Positions 33,628 through 42,106 of a stretch of 64,000 nt of DNA are shown here, one piece after another. Below the pieces are notes generated by a model that had not been told where the DNA came from, did no database searches, and was given only the letters and a program-made list of their open reading frames with translations. Positions within the stretch are counted from its first letter, which is position 1. The number at the start of each line of letters is the position of its first letter. Both the position numbers and the translations under genes were made by a program. Source of the stretch: Sphingopyxis sp. L1A2A (GTDB lineage Bacteria; Pseudomonadota; Alphaproteobacteria; Sphingomonadales; Sphingomonadaceae); assembly GCF_005502465.1 (NCBI RefSeq), contig NZ_SCOT01000006.1:1-64000 (forward strand), given 5' to 3'.

Positions 33628-34618
33628 AACGACGAACCCGCTGCCACGCGGAATCCCGCAAGACGCGATGGTGTGGGACAATCACGCCTGCATGCCGCTG
33701 CGGCCCGGCGATGATGCCTTTCTCGATCAGCTCGCGCGATGCCGTGATGCCGGTTTGACCGCGATTTCGCTGAATGTCGGTTTCGGCGATCAAGGCATTG
33801 CCGAACATGTCCGCATGCTCGGTCATTTCCGTTCGTGGCTCGCAGCGCGGCCCGACGACTATATGCTGATTGGGTCTGCTCAAGATCTTCGCGATGCGAA
33901 GGCGAGCGGCAGGCTGGCTGTGCATTTCGACATCGAGGGCATGAATGCACTGGGCGAACAGGCGAGTCTCGTTCACCTATATTACGACCTTGGTGTCCGC
34001 TGGATGCTGATCGCCTATAACCGCAACAATCCGGCGGGCGGCGGATGCCTTGACGACGACGGCGGGCTGACCGCGTTCGGACGCGAAGTGATCGGCGAGA
34101 TGAACCGCGTCGGCATGACGCTGTGCTGCACGCATACCGGTTATCGCACCGCGCGCGAAGCGATCGACCTGTCAGCCGATCCGGTGATCTTCTCCCACTC
34201 AAATCCACGCGCGCTGTGGGACAATCCGCGCAACATCCCCGACGACCTGATGCGCGCCTGTGCGGCGCGTGGCGGCGTGATCTGCCCGAGCGGCATCGGC
34301 ATCTTCCTCGGCGACAATGACAACAGCACGGAAACCTTCGTCCGGCATATCTTGCATGCGCTCGATGTGGTTGGCGAAGATCATGTCGGGATCGGCCTCG
34401 ATTATGTATTCGACCCCGCCGAACTCGACGAATATGTCACCGCCAACCCCGCCCTTTTCCCAAGCAAAGGGCAATATGGCGCGGGCATGAAAATGATTGC
34501 GCCGTGGCGTCTTCCTGAAATTTGCGACGCGTTGCGCGACCGGGGAGTAAGCGATCCAACTCTTTGCAAGCTGCTCGGCGGCAATCTTTTGCGGATAGCC
34601 GATCGAGTATGGCGCTGA
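33620..34618 (+). CDS. M19 (renal) dipeptidase family protein with altered metal ligand
   Basis: A 332-residue zinc peptidase of the membrane-dipeptidase family, which cleaves dipeptides including those with a C-terminal D-residue. Recognisable metal residues are FDIEGMNAL (bridging Glu), CTHTGYRT (His) and FSHSNPRALWDNPRN (His). The N-terminal HxD ligand pair is here WDNHACMPL, so the Asp is Cys. GAGGAGG precedes the ATG. No signal peptide is seen, so it should act in the cytoplasm after MFS uptake. It is the last gene of the operon. Confidence 0.85.
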   Translation: MAETTNPLPRGIPQDAMVWDNHACMPLRPGDDAFLDQLARCRDAGLTAISLNVGFGDQGIAEHVRMLGHFRSWLAARPDDYMLIGSAQDLRDAKASGRLAVHFDIEGMNALGEQASLVHLYYDLGVRWMLIAYNRNNPAGGGCLDDDGGLTAFGREVIGEMNRVGMTLCCTHTGYRTAREAIDLSADPVIFSHSNPRALWDNPRNIPDDLMRACAARGGVICPSGIGIFLGDNDNSTETFVRHILHALDVVGEDHVGIGLDYVFDPAELDEYVTANPALFPSKGQYGAGMKMIAPWRLPEICDALRDRGVSDPTLCKLLGGNLLRIADRVWR

Positions 34619-35238
34619 CCTGATGCCATCGTTGTGATCTCTGGTGCGGCCCCCTTTAATACTTGATCACCGCAGGGATAGTTGGCCGATTGCGGTCGGA
34701 CAGCTTGCAAACACGAGTAGTGAAAAGCAGACGTGCCGGCGATCATTCAATCGCATGTAACTGCGACGCGTTCCGGACTCGACGCTGCCTCTTGCCGACG
34801 GGATCGCGGCCATAGGCGCCGGTATTGCGGCGCCACGCACAAGCCAATCCGACGCAAAGACGTGAAACGAAACTTTGTACCGTTATGAACCGGATCGTGG
34901 CCGACGTGATTGCAAAACCGCAATATTTGGTTCAAATATGCAAATGGTTCAACGAAACCAGACGCTATTCTCGCGCTATTCGAACGCGGAGGGGGACTTG
35001 GAATATAAATGTGCGGCTCGTTCGGGCCACACCCTGAAGAATGAAGAAAGCGGTCGCGGTCAATTGATCGGGGCCGTTGTAAATGCACGCGAAAGCAATC
35101 ATTTCTTTAATCTTGAAGGCTATCGATCGCCGCCATTGCACGGGCTACCCTGGCAGCAACGGTGTCCGAGCAACCTTGACGCAGGCTCGGCATTGCGCAT
35201 AGGGGCCACGCCGTGGCTATTGACTCAGGAGTCGAAAG
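34619..35238. other. Gene-free stretch before the defence island
   Basis: About 620 bases without a convincing gene. Frames present on both strands have no recognisable domains and mixed codon use. A GTGAAAAGCAGAC string near 34713 also occurs near 1107. Base composition is less GC-rich around 34900-35000 (AT-rich runs such as ATATTTGGTTCAAATATG, itself nearly palindromic), consistent with transferred DNA or a promoter region. Confidence 0.45.
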
Positions 35239-35454
35239 ATGAACTTCTTCGAGCAGAAACGGGGGGCCACAGCAACTATGTCGCAAGATACAACTGCACG
35301 GCAGCTCACACCGACGACATCGCAGCACTCGGTCGAACTGTGCGATGTCCGTCTCGACCTTCAATTGTCGCGCGAAACCTTGTCGCGCATGAGCGAGGTC
35401 GATCACCGCACGACGCGCGCCTTCACCACGGCTACCCGGTTCGCCTTTCGCTGA
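35239..35454 (+). CDS. Small unknown protein, possible peptide precursor
   Basis: A possible 71-residue protein starting MNFFEQKRGATATMSQD. AGGAG lies about 8 bp before the ATG. The middle (LDLQLSRETLSRMSEVDHRTTRAF) resembles the LxLxxETLxxL leader pattern of some ribosomally made peptide precursors, but no modification enzyme is nearby. It ends 22 bp before a large cysteine-peptidase gene on the same strand, so the two may be cotranscribed. Low certainty that it is translated. Confidence 0.4.
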   Translation: MNFFEQKRGATATMSQDTTARQLTPTTSQHSVELCDVRLDLQLSRETLSRMSEVDHRTTRAFTTATRFAFR

Positions 35455-35476
35455 TCCGTGCGGCATCGCCTGCCGC

Positions 35477-37186
35477 ATGACGCAGCCCGAACTGCTCATT
35501 ACCCAGCCTGTCGGCCTTCACGGGTTCGCCATCGACGATAGCGGTCGGTCGCAGCTCGCGGAAATGCTGAGTGCGGGACCCGGCAATGAAGCGGCCGGAG
35601 CGATCCTCGACCATGTCGCGCGTCTCGGTGGCTGCTACGCGATCGTCGAGGAACCGTACACCGACCAGGATTACTCGTCGGACTACGTCAATTTCTACGC
35701 GTCGGCGTTCAAGGACTATTCGCGGCGAACGAAGCGCAACCATTTCTTCAACGCCGACGTCGCCGACATTTTCAAGCAGTCGATTTCGGCGCAGATCGAG
35801 GCGCTTTCCGGGTGCAAATCCTATCTTGGCTTTACGGTTGTGCGTCCGATCCGCCAATCGCCTATCGGGCGGACCATCCTCCGATTCCCGGACAAGATCG
35901 CGGGCCACACGGTTCGTTGCGCAGCGCGGGCGAAGTTCCGTGCGCATTTGCTGGGGGCGGAGCTGCACGTCGAAGGGGCGCCCTTCATCCAGCAAGACGC
36001 GCGGGTAGGCGCCTGCGCCCAAGCGGCGATCTGGATGGCATGCCGGCCGATCCACGAGCGGCACCGCCGATCAGGATGGCATGCGGTCAGCGATATCACC
36101 CGGCTCGCGACCACGCCGACTGACAATGAATTGAGCGCGGCGCTGCCGCATGGGTCTAAGGGGCTCAGCCCTCTTCACATCGTTCGCGCCCTCCGCGGCA
36201 TGGGGCACCAGCCCTATTGCGCGAACTATGGCGACGAGGATGTGGATGGTTCCGACGCTTCGGCGGTGGCTGATGTCGTAGAAGCGGATGCTTCCGCAAC
36301 GGGCGATCCGGCAGCTCTAGAGGCCGGCCTGCTCGACACTGCGATCCCCACCATCGTGCGCTATCTCGATTCTGCGCTCCCGGTGATTCTCGGCATGGCG
36401 AATATTCATCATGACGAGCGGGACGGTCATGCGATTACGGCGGTCGGCTATGTCGAGTCTTCGGCACCGGTCCGTGCTGGCGATAGCTACGATTGCTTCG
36501 TACGCGCGCTCGTCGTTCACGACGACCAGCATGGGCCGTATCGCCTTCTCGCGCTTACCGCCGACGACGTCGCCGCACTTCCCGCCGACCAGCTCTTGCG
36601 GATCGATGGAGAACCGGTGATCGCGGCCGATGAAGTCACCCATATTTTTGTGCCGCTGCCGCCAAGGGTCGTGCGGCTTGGCGATCACGCCGACCTGATC
36701 GCCAAGGAGGTGGTCGGCAAGATACGCGATCAGCACTTGCAACTCGGACAGGCGCTTAAGTCCTTGCCCAAGGAGGCGATCGACACGCTTCAGGCTTTCT
36801 TCGATCTCAAGGACAGCGGGCAGCTCGTCTTTCGGACCTATCTCACGACTGCCGCGCGTTATCGCCACCATCTCGCGGCGGCCGCGCTTCCCGAGGACGT
36901 AAAGATCCGGGCAATCAATCGCGAACTGCCGCATTTCATCTGGGTTACCGAGATTCTTGATCGCGACGCCTCGCCCGGAGCGCCGGGCGAACCGCGCGAA
37001 CTGCTAGGTCATACGGTAGTCAATGCCACGAGCGCGATCGAGAACGACACCGACCTCTTGTTCGCGCACCTGCCGCATCTCGATTTTCAGCGCGACGTCA
37101 ACCCGAAGGACGGCGAAGGCGACTTCCGCGACCACTTCACGGGCGTGAAGCTCGGTGGTTCATACCGTCAGCGTATCCGCAGCTAG
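35477..37186 (+). CDS. Papain-like cysteine peptidase of unknown family, convergent with the Bil operon
   Basis: A 569-residue protein. The middle carries a clear thiol-protease pattern: Gln173 and Gln174, GACAQAAIWMACR with Cys180, RDGHAITAVGYV with His318, and VVHDDQHGPYRL with Asp349/350 in the position of the third catalytic residue. This looks like C39/papain-fold peptidases. The N-terminal 170 residues (EEPYTDQDYSSDYVNFYASAFKDY; SYLGFTVVRPI) and the C-terminal 200 residues are not recognised. No signal peptide. Its TAG stop shares the four bases CTAG with the stop of the E1 gene on the other strand. A role with the ubiquitin-like system (processing or deconjugation) is inference from position. 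Confidence 0.7.
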   Translation: MTQPELLITQPVGLHGFAIDDSGRSQLAEMLSAGPGNEAAGAILDHVARLGGCYAIVEEPYTDQDYSSDYVNFYASAFKDYSRRTKRNHFFNADVADIFKQSISAQIEALSGCKSYLGFTVVRPIRQSPIGRTILRFPDKIAGHTVRCAARAKFRAHLLGAELHVEGAPFIQQDARVGACAQAAIWMACRPIHERHRRSGWHAVSDITRLATTPTDNELSAALPHGSKGLSPLHIVRALRGMGHQPYCANYGDEDVDGSDASAVADVVEADASATGDPAALEAGLLDTAIPTIVRYLDSALPVILGMANIHHDERDGHAITAVGYVESSAPVRAGDSYDCFVRALVVHDDQHGPYRLLALTADDVAALPADQLLRIDGEPVIAADEVTHIFVPLPPRVVRLGDHADLIAKEVVGKIRDQHLQLGQALKSLPKEAIDTLQAFFDLKDSGQLVFRTYLTTAARYRHHLAAAALPEDVKIRAINRELPHFIWVTEILDRDASPGAPGEPRELLGHTVVNATSAIENDTDLLFAHLPHLDFQRDVNPKDGEGDFRDHFTGVKLGGSYRQRIRS

Positions 37187-38501
37187 GGGCGCGGCATAAC
37201 CGACGGCAGGCTAACATTGTCCGGAAGCATCGCGCTCGTCGCCACCACCGCTTTGGGATTACGCAGCGTGAGATCGACAAAATCGCAATAGGTCCCGCTC
37301 GCGAGCGCCCGGCAGAGCTGTCCCACCTGAAGCGCGGCCGCGACGACCGCGGTCGATGGCACGCCAAGGCTCTGACCAGCGATCGCGAGCGCGCCGCATT
37401 GCGGGAGCCGACCTTCCACCACAAGCTTTTCGAGGCCGGGGTTGAGGGCAGCCTCGGTCGGGCCGGTGACATCCGGCCAGGCGGTCTGGGGAGTCATTCG
37501 GCCTGGGAAGGCGTGAAGGCGCAGATCGAAAATTTCCTCCGCGCTGCTGCCGAGCCCGGCGTCGATCACGAGGTCAAAGCGGCCATCGGCGGCGAGCCGC
37601 CGGGCGTCGAGATTATCGACGCCGGCAAGCGCTACTCGCGGCTCCCCGTCTTCGGGCCGGCTAGATGCCCCGAAACTGCGCTCGCAGATCCGGGTCTCGA
37701 AACCGAGGCGATCGGCATAGGCGCCGAGCATGCGGGCCTTGCGATGACCGATCCATGCCGGTTCGGTCAGGATTTGCGTCAGCCGATTTTCCTCACCGAC
37801 GCGATCGCGATCCTGGACGAGGAGGTGGGTCAGCCGACGGTCGGCAAACGGCAGCAGCTCGAGAAGAAACATTGTCGCCTGGCCAAGATTTCCAAGACCG
37901 AGCAGCCAGAGCGACGCAGGCAGGCGCGTAATGTCGCCCGGGTCGATTTCGGGCGCGGCAGGATCCCACAGCGATAGGGTCAGGGGCTGGCGGCCTGCCA
38001 GCAGGTCGCCCAGAATATGTCGGCGAAAGGCTTCGCTGACCGCAAGGGCGCCGGCCGCGGCGCCGGCAATTACATTGCCCTTGCCTTCGCTTTGGGCGGG
38101 ATAGGGTGCGACATGGGCTCGCCAGCCCGACACCGTCAAATAGAGATCGGCGGCCGACTGCGGATGGCTGCCGATGTGAAGGCGGTAGGGCTTGGCCGGG
38201 ATATTGCGGCTACGGCATCCGGCCGCTTCCAGGGCGCGCATGAGCGGCGCCCCGACATGACTGCCGACAATCACGGGCACCGGATCGAGGCCACCGATAA
38301 AGACCCCGCCGCGAAACATGCGCGAAGCGGTAGCCGCGATGGCCAGCGCTGCAGCTTGCCCCCATTGCGTGGCCGCCGCTGCCGCATCGATCGACAGCTG
38401 GACCTGCCCGCCCTCGAGCCGCGCTCGCGCCAGATCGACGTCGGTTCCGATATCATGTTCCAGAAGCAGTTGCGCTATCCGGTCGTGCTCGAACTGAACG
38501 G

Positions 38502-38505
<4 letters not shown>
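37183..38505 (-). CDS. bilD: E1-like (ThiF-family) ubiquitin-like activating enzyme, BilD-like
   Basis: A 440-residue protein. An N-terminal domain (about residues 1-190) precedes an adenylation domain with LLGLGNLGQ (Gly203-Gly208), a VQDRDRVGEENRLTQIL segment holding the ATP-contact Asp and Asn/Arg, and WIGHRKARML. GRLPQCGALAIAG (Cys370) is the candidate thioester cysteine. It would adenylate the C-terminal Gly of the Ubl encoded three genes upstream. Its ATG overlaps the JAB gene stop, and the order Ubl-E2-JAB-E1 equals that of described Bil operons. The symbol is by gene order and domain content. Confidence 0.85.
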
Positions 38506-39447
<942 letters not shown>

Positions 39448-39939
39448 TCAGCCCTGCGGCTTCACATTGTGGACCAGCACGCCTTCCAGCGCGCAGGATC
39501 CGTGCGCGGCCTGACCGAGATGGGTATCTGGGGGCACAACGCGCCCGTCCACCTTCACCTGGAACTGGGCCGGCTTGCCTTCCAGACCGAAGGCCTCAGG
39601 CGAAATCGCCCAGCGGATGACGCGGCGGATCGTCGCATTCGGACGAAAAGCGCGCTCGTGCGACTGACCTTCGTAGGACAGGCGTACCTTGATACGCTGG
39701 CGCGTCGACGCGTGAAGGACACGGAACTCGCGGCGCAGGTCTTCGATGATCGTCGCCGCGTCGGCCAGCGGCTCGTCGGCATCTTCGAAAGCAAGCTCCT
39801 CGATGTCGGTACGGCCGGTTTCCTCGCGGATACGAGCGAGGATATGCGCCACGTCGGCGTCATCGGGAACGGCAAGCTCGATCGGCTTGGCCATGCCCTG
39901 CACGGTGAGGATGAGAGAGAAAGCGTTGATGGCGGTCAT
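39448..39939 (-). CDS. bilA: Two-domain ubiquitin-like protein, BilA-like
   Basis: A 163-residue protein with two beta-grasp domains. Domain 1 is about residues 7-73 (FSLILTVQGMAKPIELAVPDDADVAHIL ... FEDADEPLADAATIIEDL); domain 2 is about 77-163 (KVRLSYEGQSHERAFRPNATIRRVIRW ... FQVKVDGRVVPPDTHLGQAAHGSCALEGVLVHNV). It ends PQG, a bare C-terminal Gly, so activation should not need trimming. The tandem layout is that of ISG15-like BilA proteins. AAGGAGG precedes the ATG at 39939. It is the first gene of the operon and diverges from the XRE gene. Confidence 0.82.
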   Translation of the reverse strand: MTAINAFSLILTVQGMAKPIELAVPDDADVAHILARIREETGRTDIEELAFEDADEPLADAATIIEDLRREFRVLHASTRQRIKVRLSYEGQSHERAFRPNATIRRVIRWAISPEAFGLEGKPAQFQVKVDGRVVPPDTHLGQAAHGSCALEGVLVHNVKPQG

Positions 39940-40032
39940 GTTGAAGGGCCTCCTTTTGAACCCTGCCGCCGCTTCACCATATTCCGGAACCGATGTCAAT
40001 AACACAAACATCATGTGCCCGTTTTGCAAACC

Positions 40033-40047
40033 GTTTGCGTTGCAAAC
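40033..40047. promoter_or_regulatory. Candidate XRE repressor operator 1
   Basis: Perfect inverted repeat GTTTGC-GTT-GCAAAC in the divergent promoter region between the Ubl operon and the XRE gene. An adjacent TTTGCAAA palindrome (40023-40030) repeats part of it, so two proteins may bind side by side. Confidence 0.6.
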
Positions 40048-40054
40048 AAGGCCC

Positions 40055-40069
40055 TTGAGCTTGGCTCAA
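40055..40069. promoter_or_regulatory. Candidate operator 2 in the Bil/XRE divergent promoter
   Basis: Perfect inverted repeat TTGAGC-TTG-GCTCAA with the same 6-3-6 geometry as the GTTTGC repeat 22 bp upstream but a different sequence. It lies 43 bp before the XRE start codon. Confidence 0.5.
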
Positions 40070-40111
40070 CTGTTTGCTACGTTGACGAACCGCTCCCTAG
40101 AAACGGCCAAC

Positions 40112-40402
40112 ATGCAAGATCCGCTCTACACATTTTTCGGCAGCCGCGTCCGCGCGCTGCGCGAACGCCGGCAGGTCACGCAGGAAGAACTGGCGCGACG
40201 CGTCGACCTCTCCCGGACCTCGATTACCAATATCGAGAAGGGTCGCCAGCGCGTCCTGCTCCATCAGATCGTCGATCTGGCGCACGCCCTCGATGCGAAA
40301 CCCGGGGACCTTTTTCCTGCACCGGCTGCGGCTGAAAAGCCGCTGCGTGACGATGTTGCACAGCTCGTCGAGAAGCTGAAGAACGAAACACCCGGACCTT
40401 GA
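40112..40402 (+). CDS. XRE-family repressor, CapH-like
   Basis: A 96-residue protein with one Cro/C1-type helix-turn-helix (LYTFFGSRVRALRERRQVTQEELARRVDLSRTSITNIEKGRQRVLLHQIVDLAHALDAKPGDLFP) and a short Lys/Glu-rich tail. It is coupled (TTGA overlap) to an ImmA/IrrE-type metallopeptidase, the arrangement of ImmR-ImmA and of CapH-CapP, where the protease cleaves the repressor after a damage signal. It is divergent from the ubiquitin-like operon and probably represses it. The ATG at 40112 gives the natural HTH N-terminus. Confidence 0.85.
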   Translation: MQDPLYTFFGSRVRALRERRQVTQEELARRVDLSRTSITNIEKGRQRVLLHQIVDLAHALDAKPGDLFPAPAAAEKPLRDDVAQLVEKLKNETPGP

Positions 40403-40920
40403 GCGAATTGCCTATCGCCTATGCGCGGATACGCAAGGCGGCTTCGGACCTGATCGCCGGACAGGATGCTCCGCCGCTCGCGCTCGAACCTATTTTGGCA
40501 ACACTGGGCGTCGAGCTAAGGCGCATCGACGTCGCCGACGATATTTCCGGAATATTGATCCGATCAGCGGAACGGAACGTCGTGGTCGTTAACGCCAAGC
40601 ATTCGGAGGTCCGGCAGCGCTTTACGATTGCCCACGAAATTGCCCATCTCATGCTGCACGAGGGCGAGGAAGTGCATGTCGATTCGGCGTTCCGCGTCAA
40701 TTTACGCGACCCACGCTCGGGCACTGCTGAAAACATTGAAGAGGTCGAGGCGAACGCGTTTGCTGCCAATCTGCTGATGCCCGCTGAATGGATACGCAAG
40801 GCGCTTGTCGGAACCTGGATCGACGTCAACGATGACAGCGAAGTCGCCCGCCTTGCCGACGTCTTCGCCGTCAGCCCGCAGGCCATGCTCATCCGGCTGA
40901 CAAATCTGCTGCGACGCTAG
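40399..40920 (+). CDS. ImmA/IrrE-family metallopeptidase, CapP-like
   Basis: A 173-residue COG2856 protease. The zinc motif HEIAH is at residues 79-83 (RFTIAHEIAHLMLHEGE), and the third ligand is in IEEVEANAFAANLLMP (Glu117 region). The C-terminal part (ARLADVFAVSPQAMLIRLTNL) is the usual small helical domain. It starts with TTG whose TTGA overlaps the XRE stop. Its known relatives cleave a partner XRE repressor. Its TAG stop shares CTAG with the convergent zeta-like gene. Confidence 0.88.
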   Translation: MSELPIAYARIRKAASDLIAGQDAPPLALEPILATLGVELRRIDVADDISGILIRSAERNVVVVNAKHSEVRQRFTIAHEIAHLMLHEGEEVHVDSAFRVNLRDPRSGTAENIEEVEANAFAANLLMPAEWIRKALVGTWIDVNDDSEVARLADVFAVSPQAMLIRLTNLLRR

Positions 40921-41660
40921 TCCGCTAGGGGTTCGCGCGGTGCCACGATATCCAGCCATGACTGGATCGCCAGCGGAACATCGCCGCCATCGCGCATGTC
41001 GAACGTTACCTCATTCTGCTGTTGAATTCGGCACACCGAAAAAGCAAGTTTCTCTTCGCGGCTGTTGTCGACAAGGATCGCAGCATCGGCGACCGTTGCA
41101 GCGAGCCTGATGGCCATCTGAGTGCGCGGGAATCGGTCGGCAAGCTTGGCGGCGTCGACCGCGTGGCCGCCGCGGGCGACACGGGTCTGGACGCGAAGCG
41201 TGGAAAGTACGGCATTGGCGAGCCCGACGAACAGCAACAAAACGAAATAGCCATTGGCTTGCATCTGTTTGATCTGATCGATCTTTGACTCGATGCTGCC
41301 GTCCTCAAGCTCGCGCCAGTGAGAGAATACCGTCTCCATCGCAAAGGGCACGCCGTTGCTGAGCGCTTCGGCAACGAAGGCCTGTACGCCATTTTGCGCA
41401 ACCTTCATCCAACTTTCATTCTGATCGCGCAGCGTTCGCGCCCACTCCGGGAGCGGCGCAGACGCGCTCGTCTCGGGAAGGATCGACAGCATCATGCGGT
41501 CGGCGTTCACCAGCGGAATCTGGAGTTGCGGTGCCAGATGCTGGTACCACATCGTCGACTTGCCCGACCCGTTATGACCCGCGAGGATGATGGCGAGCGG
41601 TTTGCCCGACGCGAGTTGCGCCGCCAATATGCCGTCGACCGCCCGGGCGAGGGACGTCAT
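40917..41660 (-). CDS. Zeta-toxin-like P-loop kinase
   Basis: A 247-residue protein. Walker A is ILAGHNGSGKSTMW (about residues 25-38), followed by IPLVNADRMML with the Asp used by zeta toxins and by FAMETVFSH. Zeta toxins phosphorylate UDP-N-acetylglucosamine; related kinases act on other small molecules. It follows a 98-residue gene with an ATGA overlap, as in toxin-antitoxin operons. The stop shares CTAG with the metallopeptidase gene on the other strand. Substrate and toxicity are inferred. Confidence 0.78.
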   Translation of the reverse strand: MTSLARAVDGILAAQLASGKPLAIILAGHNGSGKSTMWYQHLAPQLQIPLVNADRMMLSILPETSASAPLPEWARTLRDQNESWMKVAQNGVQAFVAEALSNGVPFAMETVFSHWRELEDGSIESKIDQIKQMQANGYFVLLLFVGLANAVLSTLRVQTRVARGGHAVDAAKLADRFPRTQMAIRLAATVADAAILVDNSREEKLAFSVCRIQQQNEVTFDMRDGGDVPLAIQSWLDIVAPREPLAD

Positions 41661-41953
41661 AGTTTCTGGAAGGTGCCGTTCACAAAGTGGCCGCGTTCGA
41701 CTTTTCCATCGAGCTTGCGGATAACCTCCTCGGGCTTATCGGCGTCGACGTGATAAAGCGGAACATCCTTGCGCGGCGAGATGCGGACGCCCGGCTTGAT
41801 GATCTTCATGCGCGCGCGCTTCAATGCCGACTGACCAAGAGCGACGTTAGCGGCGACTTGCGCTTTGGGGGGCACAGCCGCGCGAACGGTCACCGACCCG
41901 AAAGTAACAGAGCGCGTTTTTCCAACCGACTTTTTAACGGTCATGCGAGCCAT
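41657..41953 (-). CDS. Small basic protein, possible antitoxin of the zeta-like kinase
   Basis: About 98 residues, very basic (MARMTVKKSVGKTRSVTFGSV ... KRARMKIIKPGVRISPRKDVPLYHVDADKPEEVIRKLDGKVERG). No epsilon-antitoxin similarity was recognised. Its TGA overlaps the kinase ATG, so both are translated together. The internal ATG at 41944 is an alternative start. The antitoxin role is suggested by position only. Confidence 0.6.
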   Translation of the reverse strand: MARMTVKKSVGKTRSVTFGSVTVRAAVPPKAQVAANVALGQSALKRARMKIIKPGVRISPRKDVPLYHVDADKPEEVIRKLDGKVERGHFVNGTFQKL

Positions 41954-42106
41954 TTGACACCTAGAATGTTTGCTTTGCTGACAATCAATTTGGCGCCTGC
42001 CGCGCATTTGTGCAAGCTAGAAAGTGTAAAGGCAATGTTTGCAACATAAACCAAGCCCCTACCGGAGCGTCGTCGACCCATCCCGTCGCGCGGCGCACAA
42101 CTATGA

